DNA from: Cyclina sinensis
Lineage: Eukaryota; Mollusca; Bivalvia; Venerida; Veneridae
Assembly: GCA_012932295.1 (NCBI GenBank)
Contig: JAAONU010000004.1
Location: 7,201,030 to 7,265,029, forward strand
DNA: 64,000 nt
Direction: 5' to 3'
Shown: positions 11,901 through 21,900 of the stretch, piece after piece
How positions within the stretch are numbered: position 1 is the first letter of the stretch
Layout of the letters: each line of letters begins with the position of its first letter
Position numbers and translations under genes: made by a program
Notes under the pieces: generated by a model
What the model was told of the DNA's origin: nothing
The model's input: only the letters and a program-made list of their open reading frames with translations
Databases searched by the model: none

Positions 11901-14900
11901 CTAAATACAATGTGATCTATAATTTAAAGCTATTATAACTGAATACAATGTGTACTCACCTTGCTTATTATAACTGAATACAATGTGTACTCTGTTTATA
12001 ATAAACGAATAAAATGTGAACTATAAACTAAGGCTATTATAACTGAATACAATGTGTACTTTGTTTATTATAACTGAATACTTTGTGTGAAATTTGTTAC
12101 TCTAGCAAATCAATAGAAAAGGAATGTTGAGTAATTTATGAACTGTTGTTTCTTCTATGCTTTTCAATCTCACCTCCCCACCCCCACTCCAAAAAAAACC
12201 AAACATTTTTGATACAGAAGTTAGACTCTGCAGTCTACACCTGATCCTCCCTTCAACACCCTCAATTCAACAAATATGTTTTTCTTTCATGAATATATTA
12301 CTTTTTTATTTACAAGAATGCAATATATTTCTTGTTCTTGAAGTATGTAATACATTTGATAAATCTACATGTTGTATTATTTAATACCTTGGAGAAATAA
12401 AAGTTCTATTCAGAAGTTTGTTAAAAATAGGCATGTACCAAAGTGAAAAGCTGAATCCGTATCTTCTCCATCATTTCCACGAAATTCTCCCTAAAATTTG
12501 CCATACATTTGCAGCAAGGCCTCTCTAGATAAATACAATGTGTACTCACTTTGTTTGTTATAAGTGAGTATGTGTACTCACTCTGGTAATTATAACTGAG
12601 TACAATGTGTCCTTACTTTTGTTATGTGCTAACTTTTGTACTAATGAATTAGAACATGTACAAGTTACCTTGGTTATTATAACTGAGTACAAGTATAAAA
12701 GTACACCAGATGGTCCCATGAACTCAGACATGTTGGTCCTCACATTTCTCCTCATCATAGCTTCATCTGAACACTTTGTACACCTGCCAAATAAACCAGA
12801 CAACTCAAATACTCTTCAGGTACAAGTAATATCAATGATGTTAAAGTTTCTTTATTGATTGTTCCCTTTTCAAGACAAGAAATTTCTCTGATTCAAACAT
12901 AACTTTTAAAGATGTGAATTAAGAGGTTACATCCTGCAGTGAATCAAAAAACTTGACTTTCCATGTAATATTCTATGACCAGTAACACTGAATTCCTTGC
13001 CTTGTTGATTTCAGCACTGATAACTGATCAATTGTTAACAAAAACATTACCTGAACCGCTGAACGTGTCTTGGACTAAGAAGGGGAAAGTATTTTAATTT
13101 TTACACACTTCATTTTTTATTTCTACATGTAAGTTTATTACAAAACATCTGTTTCTGGCAAGGAAATATTTCAAGCCTTCTGATGTCTGGCACTTGCATA
13201 CTGTATCTATAGTATAAGAAAATTTCTGAGGTCATGGCAGCATGAAACAAGAGGACAAAGAATGATCTGTTTTAACAAAAGCAACAAAAATAACGCTGTT
13301 AAGTTTTACCTTAACTTGGAATGAAACATTTCTTGGTCCAGTCTGGATTTCTTGCATGAACTTTCACCAGCCTCATTCTGAATAGTGTTTTCTGACTGGC
13401 TGCTGCTGTTAGCGGACTCTTGTTCCAGACTAAGTATGGTATATACACCGGATGATACATGTATAAAGATGTCACAGAGAGCCTCAAGTAACAGCTCAGT
13501 GCTTTCTTCAACTGGAACACAATTGGTATCAACTAATTTTGTATATATTATTAAACATTACATAAATATATTCCTAATTTATTATATGAATTAAAGATGT
13601 CCATAAATCAGCATTGTGTGAGGATTTTGGTTCAGCAAGCCTCTATCAAACATGTAGCGGACTTCAATCTTTATGTTCGGTCCGCTGTTCTTCCGACACC
13701 TTACTGGTTGGTCACTATTAGTACAAGTACAAAGTCCGCTGTTCTTCCGACACCTTACTGGTTGGTCACTATAAGGCCAGAAGGCCCTCAATTGTGTGTA
13801 CTATTTCTTAGATAAGACTTATGTAATACAAACGTCAGGTAGCATACGTAGTGGTACCTTAGGCTATAAGAGCTTATATTATTGACAAGGGACACACAGG
13901 CATAGATTTTAATCTTAAAAAGCAGTTACCTTTGATGTCTAACTCAACCCCATGTATGACAATGCAGCTGGTAAAAAGCTAAGGAGCTGTGGTTAATGTT
14001 AACAGTCTTAAAATCTTGAATCAGAGGCTGCTGGTTCAATTAGAACTAGAGGTGAGAGTCTACAGCCACTAACCGAATTCCTCAATTTCAACACAAGAAC
14101 TAGTTTGTTCCCAAGAGGCAGTCTTCGAGAAGAAATAATATAAGTTGCAAGAACTTTATGCTTAATCGATGTAAATAACTGTTAATTTAAGATAAACAAT
14201 TTAACTGTGTAACCTGTAACTTGAGACAGGTCTTCTATGGGGCTTTCACTGTACAGAGCATTCTTGATAATGAATCCTTGGACAGGGGCGATCACAGCAC
14301 AAGGTCCTCCTTCATATTGTATCAGAGCTGTTGTTTCATCTTTGCTGAACTCAAAACCTGAAAATAATCCTTATCTAGGTTTCAATAGAATCTTGTACAA
14401 AAACAAAAGATTTTGCAGACAGACACAAGATTGCATTTAGTGTAAATTAAACATATAAATGTTCTGAAAAGACAGTATTGCTGCCCTTTACATAAATTTC
14501 TAATATTTTTTTTTTCTTTTTTTTTAAATTGTATTAATATTTCTCAAACAGACTTCTACTGACCAAACATGACAACCACGGTTTTTTTGCATTGCAAATA
14601 ATGTAGGCAGGCAAAAATATTAAATATACAATGCATTTGCTAAGGGACATAAAGTCCCAGCAAAAACAACATATCATGAAACAGATGCTTCATGTTAGTA
14701 TTTGTAAAACAAGGATGGCAACTTCTGGCATTCTCACAAGTCAGTATCCCAAGTATCAAGGAGACAAGTTTAACTGACTGTTGCAATCTGTTGCCTATGT
14801 GACCTTGTGCATGCCAGATCTTTACACAGCTAAATAAACATGATATTGGAAGAAATTGCATAGTCAGGCAGCTTCTCAAGGTCATCACAGACTACCCATT

Positions 14901-16193
14901 CTGAAAAATGCAACTAAGCCTACCACATACTGAGGATATCCACCACGGAGGTCACCAAATATCTTGGCGGATATCTGTGAAAATATGCAAGGAAGGAAAA
15001 ATCAAAGTGTCTGCTTCTTGAAACAGCTGATCATAACTTCCATTAACAAAATGACAGGGTATCTGTATTATTTTTCACATCAACTTCTGCTTAAAATGCT
15101 TTCCTATTTTAACAAACTGTTAACTCTTCTGCAGTGACATCTGTTTCAGCTAGGTGTTTGGTATAAATTACTGATCAATTTTGCTATGTGTATACGATAA
15201 CAAGGGTTTGGAAAAATTCAAAAAGGAAATTAGACAATATACGTACACACGCCTGATTTGCTGCAAATGTATTTGGAATTTCATTTCTAATTTCACCAAA
15301 AGTCTCATTATTGGGTGACAAACAATGTACCATTTCATTCAGGTCATTTTATTAAATGTTCAGACAATCAAGCTGAGTTACGACCCTAAGTAAATTCGCC
15401 CCAATCATCAAATATCACCGAGATATTTTATGCTATTTCATAACATTGAGGAAATCCATTTTTTTTCTTCAGTGTACCCCAGCATGCCTTTTCACACCTA
15501 CTTAATCACCTTTTTTGGTACATACAATATTTCTATTGTTACCAATTTCTCCATTTTTTTTCAACTTTAACTTATTACTGCCAAAAGTTAATACTGACTA
15601 TACTAGGCAGATGCGTGTCAGGAACATTAAGATTATAAAAGATAATAACAAAGAAAACAAGATTTAACTGAAGATCTTACTTAAACATTTATTTTCAATA
15701 TTTAAAATCTATAAAACTTTAGTCCACTGATAAAAGCTGGCACAGTTGGGGTAGCCTTAATCTTGGTTGATAATTTGCTCCAGAGTTGTATAGTCCTTGG
15801 AAAGAATGAGTTCATGTGATGTTCTGTTTCTGATTGTGGGATGAGGAATTTGCTGTTTCTTGTGTTTGTAAGGTGGTTGTGATCGGCACTGCCAAAAAGT
15901 CAATATATACTAGACAAACAATTACTGTTCATCTGAAATATGACTGTTGTCACAGATGAAAATTTTAAACCTATACAGATATGGTGTAAGACTGAATTTT
16001 ATTTCTACGATGCCGAGTCTCTTGAATAATTTTGCTAAATCCGAAAATATTTATGTCCGGAAAAGCAGACACTATTCAGACGGCTACCTTGCATCCACCT
16101 CAAGAATACTTCATCTTTTAAATCATTTCCCCACAGAAGATCTTTTACATCGGATAAAATGGCTGCATCGACAGATATACTGCTCTCTGCCAT
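5965..16193 (-). CDS. MINDY3: MINDY-3 deubiquitinase (FAM188A/CARP family), 12 exons
   Basis: This gene encodes a cysteine protease that cleaves Lys48-linked ubiquitin chains (family knowledge). Exons in transcript order: 16193-16088, 14357-14214, 13511-13310, 12783-12669, 10701-10628, 10136-10057, 9480-9410, 8955-8875, 8177-8105, 7695-7623, 6945-6783, 6114-5965. All introns are GT-AG and every phase joins; the total is 1332 nt, or 443 residues, close to the vertebrate length of about 445. Exon 2 carries the catalytic-cysteine motif EGGPCAVIAPVQ (Cys about 55). Exon 8 carries GSETHLTVLF (catalytic His about 284). Exons 9-10 give an EF-hand-like FDPEGNGFI segment. Exon 11 has YHYNGL and exon 12 has TPIKMVLLTKWP near the C-terminus; all are family landmarks. 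The start is the first ATG in frame, followed by MAESSISVDAAILSD and LLWGNDLKDEVFLRWMQ. I see no disruption. Introns 4 and 6 contain minisatellites built from exon-edge sequence. Confidence 0.97.
9458..9632 (-). repeat. Fourfold tandem copy of the MINDY3 exon 7 acceptor
   Basis: Bases starting at the 5' end of exon 7 (minus strand), with its polypyrimidine tract and AG, are repeated about four times. The shared GCTCTG lies at about 9478, 9521, 9565 and 9616, so units are 43, 44 and 51 bp. Each copy holds a T-rich run, ACAG and then AGCTACAGGGTGTAACAAA. The copy nearest the exon body joins in phase to KLQGVTKRA and is the functional one by homology. Entering at the next upstream copy shifts the frame and reaches a stop within about ten codons. 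Confidence 0.88.
11225..12690 (-). repeat. Minisatellite built from the MINDY3 exon 4 3' end and donor
   Basis: More than 20 imperfect copies of a unit of about 33-36 bp lie in intron 4, at about 11225-12085 and 12525-12690, separated by unique sequence. The plus-strand consensus is TTATTATAACTGAATACAAT followed by GTGTACTCACTTTG. On the coding strand this reads ATTGTATTCAGTTATAATAA, CCAAA, GTGAGTAC. The last copy is the true end of exon 4, which encodes LYSVIITK and joins its GTAACT donor at 12669. That peptide is conserved in MINDY-3 of other animals, so the exon is probably the source. Many copies carry GTGAGT where the real donor stands. Confidence 0.85.
13679..13775. repeat. 54 bp tandem duplication in MINDY3 intron 2
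   Basis: Two nearly identical copies of a segment beginning TCCGCTGTTCTTCCGACACC start at 13681 and 13735. Nothing suggests an exon. Confidence 0.8.
15660..15900 (-). mobile_element. Fragment of non-LTR retrotransposon 3' end, in MINDY3 intron 1
   Basis: This stretch is clearly similar to 17690-17960 in the same orientation, sharing for example ACTGAAGATCTTACTTAAAC and the sequence around the C-terminal PAFISGL codons. It therefore carries the same end of a reverse transcriptase reading frame followed by its 3' tail. The frame is broken by small indels. It is a 5'-truncated dead copy, as expected from target-primed reverse transcription. Confidence 0.7.
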
Positions 16194-16330
16194 AATGGTT
16201 CTAAAAACGTAAAGACAGCTCTTTTATTCTGCAATGATTGCCGCCATGTTTGAGGATGCTATTAATCGACGAATCCCGGTCTCCGGTACTCCCCCGTCTC
16301 CTAAACCAATCAGTTTTACATGTTGGAGAC
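16194..16330 (-). promoter_or_regulatory. Probable MINDY3 promoter and 5' UTR
   Basis: Immediately upstream of the MINDY3 ATG the minus strand has AACATGGCGGC (16240-16250), a good match to a YY1 site, which in many animal housekeeping genes sits at or just after the start of transcription. An inverted CCAAT box (ATTGG) lies near 16303-16308. There is no TATA box. The ATG in the YY1-like site opens a seven-codon upstream frame (16247-16224) that would be translated only if transcription starts above it. Confidence 0.5.
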
Positions 16331-16539
16331 CTAAAATACTATTGTTTTCTCATTTGTCACATTTAGTATTGTTTAGATAAATGGATCCGTTTCATTTTTT
16401 TTTCTTATTAATCAAATGTCCTTTAAAAGTAAATTTGCAGGATGTATTTGGTTGAGATATTGACCTTTCCCCCCATTGGCAGTGTTTTAAGAATTGCATT
16501 GATTGAATATCATACGGTGGCACAGAGGTGACATGCACA

Positions 16540-17205
16540 ACTTTTTTTTTAAATTGCACTTCTCTTTTTTTATCTCGTTCCCACGAGATACTAACTCGAG
16601 GGAACTACTTAGTATCTCGTTCCCACGAGTTACTAAGTCGTGGGAACGAGATAAAAAAGAGAAGTGCAAATCTGAATAAAGAATCGCATTTGAAAAAAGA
16701 GTTGCGCAGTACAAAAAAGAATCGTGTTGTAAAAAAAGAACAGTGAATGTAAGCTATGTCGAGTGAACGACTTACTAACTCGTGGGAACGAGTTAGCTAT
16801 GTCGTGGGAACGACTTAATATCTCGTTCCCACGAGATACTAAGTCGTTCCCTCGAGTTAGTATCTCGTGGGTACGAGCAGAGACATAGTCTCTGGTACGA
16901 GATAAAAAAAGAAAAGTGCAATTTAAAAAAATGTATTGCTTTGAAAAAAGTGTAGCACAATATATTGCTTTCTCGTTCCCACGACATAGCTAACTTGTTC
17001 CCACGAGTTAGTAAGTCGTTCCCACGACATAGCTAACTCGTTTCCACGAGTTAGTAAGTCGATCGATCGTTCCCTCGACATTCGCTGTTCTTTTTTTACA
17101 ACACGATTCTTTTTTTTACTGAGCAACTCTTTTTTCCAAATGCGATTGTTTTTTCAGATTTGCACTTCTCTTTTTTATCTCGTTCCCACGACTTAGTAAC
17201 TCGTA
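16540..17205. mobile_element. Fold-back (palindromic) element, probable MITE
   Basis: The stretch is a set of nested inverted repeats. The left end has AATTGCACTTCTCTTTTTTT then ATCTCGTTCCCACGAG; the same sequence returns inverted near 16895-16935, and again in the left orientation at 17155-17205. Between them are many copies of the short palindrome CTCGTTCCCACGAG or CTCGTGGGAACGAG, alternating with ACTAACTCG or ACTTAGTATC spacers. A-rich blocks at 16680-16745 (AAAAGAATCG, AAAAGAGTTGCGC, AAAAGAATCGTG) return inverted at 17085-17150. No transposase is encoded. The short open frames on both strands follow from the palindromic arms. Confidence 0.8.
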
Positions 17206-17224
17206 TATATATATATATATACAT
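17204..17224. repeat. (AT)n microsatellite
   Basis: A short run of about ten TA dinucleotides abuts the right end of the fold-back element. Confidence 0.8.
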
Positions 17225-17366
17225 GTATGTAAATATATTTCGTAAGAAAAAAATTCTGCATATAGGGAAAAAAGCAGGAAATTGAATAATTGAGAAAATA
17301 TTTCTAATGAATTCTGGAAATATTTAATTTTAAATTTAAATATTATATCAAGCGTCTGAATGACTC

Positions 17367-17545
17367 TCAAGTAGCAAGTGGCAACTGGCAAGTAGCAAAT
17401 AGCAAGTGGCAATTGGAAAGTAGCAACTGGCAACTAGCAAGTAGCAAATAGCATGTGGCAACTGGCAAGTAGCAACTGGCAATTTGCAAGTAGCAACTGG
17501 CATGTGGCAACTGGCAAGTAGCAAATAGCAAGTAGCATGTCCCGA
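17367..17545. repeat. Heptamer array (AAGTAGC / AACTGGC / AAGTGGC)
   Basis: About 25 tandem 7 bp units are nearly all of the form AA[GC]T[AG]GC, with AAATAGC and AATTGGA variants. Seven is not a multiple of three, so the minus-strand frames rich in CYLLLASCHLP-like words are repeat artefacts. Confidence 0.9.
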
Positions 17546-17689
17546 CCCGCATTCCATACCTTTTTAATACTATACCATTATTTATTTACATTGTTTACTA
17601 TAATATTGAACATAACGTGTCTTGTGCGCGTTTGTTGCAGACTTACCTCTGAATTCTTCATCAGGAATATTAAATAATAGTGCATCAAA

Positions 17690-18182
17690 AATAAAATTAT
17701 AAAGGATAATAACAAAGAAATCAAGATTTAACTGAAGATCTTACTTAAACATTTATTTTAAATACTTAAACTCCATAAAACTTGTTTAGTCCACTGATAA
17801 AAGCTGGTATAGTTGGTGTAGCCTTAATCTCGGTCGGTGATTTGTTCCAGAGTCGTATATAGTCCTTGAGAAGAATGAGTTTATGTGATGTTGTGTTTTT
17901 GATTGTGGGATGAGGAATTTGCTGTTTCTTGTGTTTATAAGGTGATTGTGGTCGACATTGACCTGTTTTTTTTTTTATTTTGTGTAGCATGACCAGACTG
18001 GCATGGTTTCGCCTTTGTTCTAAAGTTGACCATTTTAGTTTTTTGATCATGTTGTTACACTGCTTGTATAGTGGTAATCATTATGGACGTACCTTGCAGC
18101 TGACCTCTGGACCATTTCTATTCTGTGAGTGAGATATTTTTGCCATGGATGCCATGTGGTTGAGCAGTATTCAAATAAATAC
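17690..18182 (-). pseudogene. Broken 3' end of a non-LTR retrotransposon reverse transcriptase
   Basis: On the minus strand a frame of 94 residues (18050-17766) contains LKWSTLEQRR, then LVMLHKI, then LWNKSPTEI and a PAFISGL ending. The region just upstream (about 18175-18055) gives LFEYCSTTWHPW and VQRSAARYV in another frame. Together these are the thumb and C-terminal part of a jockey/CR1-type reverse transcriptase. The two parts are separated by a one-base frameshift near 18050 and no upstream RT or endonuclease is present. It is a 5'-truncated dead copy related to 15660-15900. Confidence 0.85.
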
Positions 18183-18718
18183 AACAAAGTTTCTCAATTA
18201 ATTCACCTCATTCATTTCATGATTCATTATTTAATATTGTTCAGTTCTCGAAAAAAAATCATTATTTTTTTGGTTTGCCCCGAAATTACTTTTTATTTTG
18301 TCAAGGGCTTGGTGGCCTACTAGAAGCATCGTTTATTGATCAGCTGCATGCGTATACAAATCTTTTCTTCTTTCATAAAACTAGAGACCGGCGAAATCAG
18401 CCTATTATTATCTGAGACCGGCTTTTTGTTGCACTTCTGGGCTCATGTTTTCTTGCCAATTTACGGAATCGGCATCGAACCCAAAACGCATTTCTGGTCA
18501 TCTATACAAAGAAAATACCTTTCTTTATACAAATATCAAGTATTAGAAAAAGATTGCAAAGATTAAACAGTTCGGGATATTTTTATTCGAAACTAATATA
18601 AATGTTGGTCAACTTCCCACTTATTGGTGAAAAACATGAACTATCTCTGTGAATGCCTCTTGGTGATCTGACCAGTAATGGTGCCGAAAGAAGGCTTTTG
18701 GAAGTCACAGTTAAAATC
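18183..18718. other. Intergenic DNA, nothing recognised
   Basis: I see no exon or repeat that I can name between the retrotransposon fragment and the tRNA-like piece. Confidence 0.4.
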
Positions 18719-18797
18719 CGCAGAGGTGATTCGAACCCGTGTCCTCAGTACTAAAGTCGGACGCTCTTTTTCAGCGTATCACTGACGGGTTGCTCAG
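18719..18797 (-). mobile_element. tRNA-derived SINE-like fragment
   Basis: The minus strand reads GTCAGTGATACGCTG, then GAGCGTCCGACTTTAGTACT, then GGACACGGGTTCGAATCACC. The last part holds a strong B box (GGTTCGAATC) and the first resembles a degenerate A box at the usual distance. Acceptor-stem pairing and CCA context are absent, so it is not a working tRNA. A tRNA-derived SINE head or tRNA pseudogene fits best. Confidence 0.5.
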
Positions 18798-18988
18798 CAA
18801 ATGATACATCATTTACGCGGACCATATTTATTGGACTGTCTTATAGCTTGATTGTTGTTGTTTTTTTCTTTTTGTTTGTTCTTTTTTTATAATTTTGCAT
18901 GTTCAATAATTTTACAAATACTTATCTGAGAAAGGAAACACCAACACATCAACAATTCAAAACATTTATTTTTATGGAACGTCCCCTG

Positions 18989-21900
18989 TTAATGTCGTTC
19001 GCACAAGGCGTATCTAAGCTCAGAACATACTTTGTCATGCCAGTGGTACGTTGTAGAGTGGTGCGAATCGCGTCGTAATACGACACAGCTTTGATGGTGT
19101 GCCTCCGTGTGATGGTCAGGTTCACCACTGTCCCAGTGTGTAACAGAGTCATCTACTGGTAGATTGTTTATCCAATAAAAATGATTGTTGTTAGAGAAGT
19201 CTTGTGCTCCTATCCAATAGCTCCAGTTCTGAAAGTCTTTACACAGAGGCTAAAAAATGAAATAAATATATTGTAATAATACTGTTATAAACATAATTGT
19301 AGTTACGACTTTCCAAGTCAACTGCCATCGTATGCCATATCTGCCATCGTATGCCAAATTCCTGTAGTTTACCTAACAATACGAACGACAGGCAGTTTTT
19401 CTACAAGAACGTGAAAATCAACTACAAGCAGTATATTTTACATCATTTTAGTTACGTTGGATACCTTTTTCCATCATGAGGACAATGAAAAGCAGGTCTG
19501 TACGGGTTTCTGCTACAATTCTAGACAAACGGCATGACTTTCAACGGATAGACTGATTGTATACCTGGTATGATGTGAGTGAAGTTTAACCTTGACGGTT
19601 ATGGAACATAGCTGTATGAATTTGTATATAATTCATATTTAAGCGTAACAACTTGTCTTAACTAAGTATGAAAGTATTTAACTACTGTTTGTACAGTCAC
19701 GAGGTTGAACAATCAGTTTCCTTTTATGTGTGTTGTACTTTTGGCTAAGATTTTTTCCGGGTTATAGCTCACTAAATTTACCTTTGTCAGTTTTGAGCGT
19801 CTCTTTCAGTAATAGAGCCTTTTCAGGAGTATCCAGTACAGTAAGATCACCCCCTTCATGTTTACACGCCGACCTTGCATCATCCCAATTTAACTCACGA
19901 AGAATAACGTGGACACAAAGTTGAGCATGAGTATTATCTATTACCTGATAGCCTGGTTGGTGACTACAGTTGAATTGTGCATTGGTTGCGGATGGTGGTA
20001 CGTTACCTGCAGAAAGTTTACATTCCTCTACGCTAAGTAGTGATTTAAGTAAACCAGGGTAGATTTATCAATTTAGACTTAAAAATGAGAAAGAACTGTC
20101 CTTAAGGAAAACATTCCGTTAGAACAATATATTCTTAATTCCCATTTCCATTATTAAGCTGTGACTTAAAATATTAGATGAAATATCTATATCATACACG
20201 TTTTCTCTTACTTTATATTTTCTTTCACTCCGACCACTGAACTATTCTATTTTCTCTTTTTTTAGTCACAGCTGAACTATTTTTAAAAATCTTTACCTAC
20301 CATTTGTAGTGACCTGTGGTTGTGATCCGGTAGCAATGTTCACGAACGACGCAGTGCTTGTGTGTGTTGTTTGTGGCGTGGTTATACTGATGTTGGTTGA
20401 AGAAACACACTGGTCATTACAAAAGTCTTTACTGCAGCATGTCATATCGCATGTATTCCCGCCAACTAAAGCTGCTGAGAGGTCACCACAAATCTGAAAT
20501 GTTTTTTTCTTTATTTTTTTTCTTTTTATTTTTTTTAATATAAAACAACAGTCAACACAATCTTAAGTCTGAATACCCAGGTAGTAAGCTACTCTTCAAA
20601 AACTGAGGCGTTAATCACGTCTTACATGTTTAGAATGCGTGCATTGTAATCTGCTTGTTGGCCAAGATCATATAGTTGAACATAACTTTTCATATAGCGA
20701 CATGATATCTTTCACTTTAATCAGTTTGCCGGTTCGTTCTTGTAGAAATCATTACATTGTCATTAATTCCTGTAATCTGTTCTGTAAGAAAATAAATAGA
20801 AGAAGAATTCAAACAACCAGTTTAAATCTTAGCCAAAAATAAGGCAAACATACTAGTAAACAAACGTAATAAAAAATGGAAATTTACGCTCAAGGATACG
20901 ATTGCACAAGTATTTGAAACCCGAATGAACAACGAACGTGAAAATTTCTCTCGCTGCACTAAACAACAGTGTCATTTCCTTACACCACTGAATATATATA
21001 TTAAAAGATGTGTCGGCGTCCCAATAACACAAATCAGACGGCGACAAAAAAATTCAACGGCAGATAAACACTTCAAAAAAGACTCAAATACCGATTGCTT
21101 TCCACACTGGGCTCTGTAGATTGTCTGAGGAAGACCACGGAATTCAGGAGGAGAGTACAGCATACACACCTTTAAACAGAGAATAAAGGAAAATTGTTTT
21201 TCTCTTGCAGGACGATCCATTGTAAAGAAATACTTTTTACTATGATCGCAAAGTTCAGAGGTTTTGTAGTAACTGAAACAAGAATAACATGTATAAACTA
21301 TACATTGTATTTCATAGAAGGAGTATATCTCGTAAATAGTGTCTTAATTTGTGACTGTGTTAGCACAAATCAAGATTATTGCAAGTATCTGTGTACAAAG
21401 GATACTAAAGTTTTTAGACTGAGACTTGCAAACTTGTAAGTTTAGGACGTGCCTCGTAACAGTCGAAGATTAAAGATTCAAACCTCATTCTGTAGACAGA
21501 CTGACACTTGTTCACAAGACTTCGGGTCTAACACGGCGTTACAGTTGAAACAGTACGGACCGCGCTGTTCAAGAGGAATTGCTGAAAATTAATGTTCATC
21601 ATTTTCAACCAAATATAAATGTTCCTTGTTTTCACTCGATCAGCAACTTTGTCCCTTTCGTGGTCTTTTTTTTCTGGATATATGTGCTTATTTGAAAACC
21701 TTCATTATTACCTAAGGTAATCATGGTTATCTCAGGGTCCGTTTTGTGGTATAAAATATTTGTTGTATGTCAGATTTCTTTCTTTCATAGTGATTGTCCC
21801 CTAATCTGTACGAGATATATACCAGTAAGACTGACGAGAATGTATGATTTCTTTAGTTAGTTGTGAAAAAAATCAATTTTGTAAGATGGGAGTATTTGAG

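Noticed and set aside
13591..13815. Open frames over the 54 bp duplication
   Set aside because: They lie between MINDY3 exons 2 and 3, which already join in phase, and the frame is only a repeat read-through.
16528..17126. Open frames within the fold-back element
   Set aside because: They are readings of palindromic arms in both directions, with no domain.
17348..17557. Minus-strand frames with Cys/Leu-rich repeats
   Set aside because: Artefact of the heptamer array.
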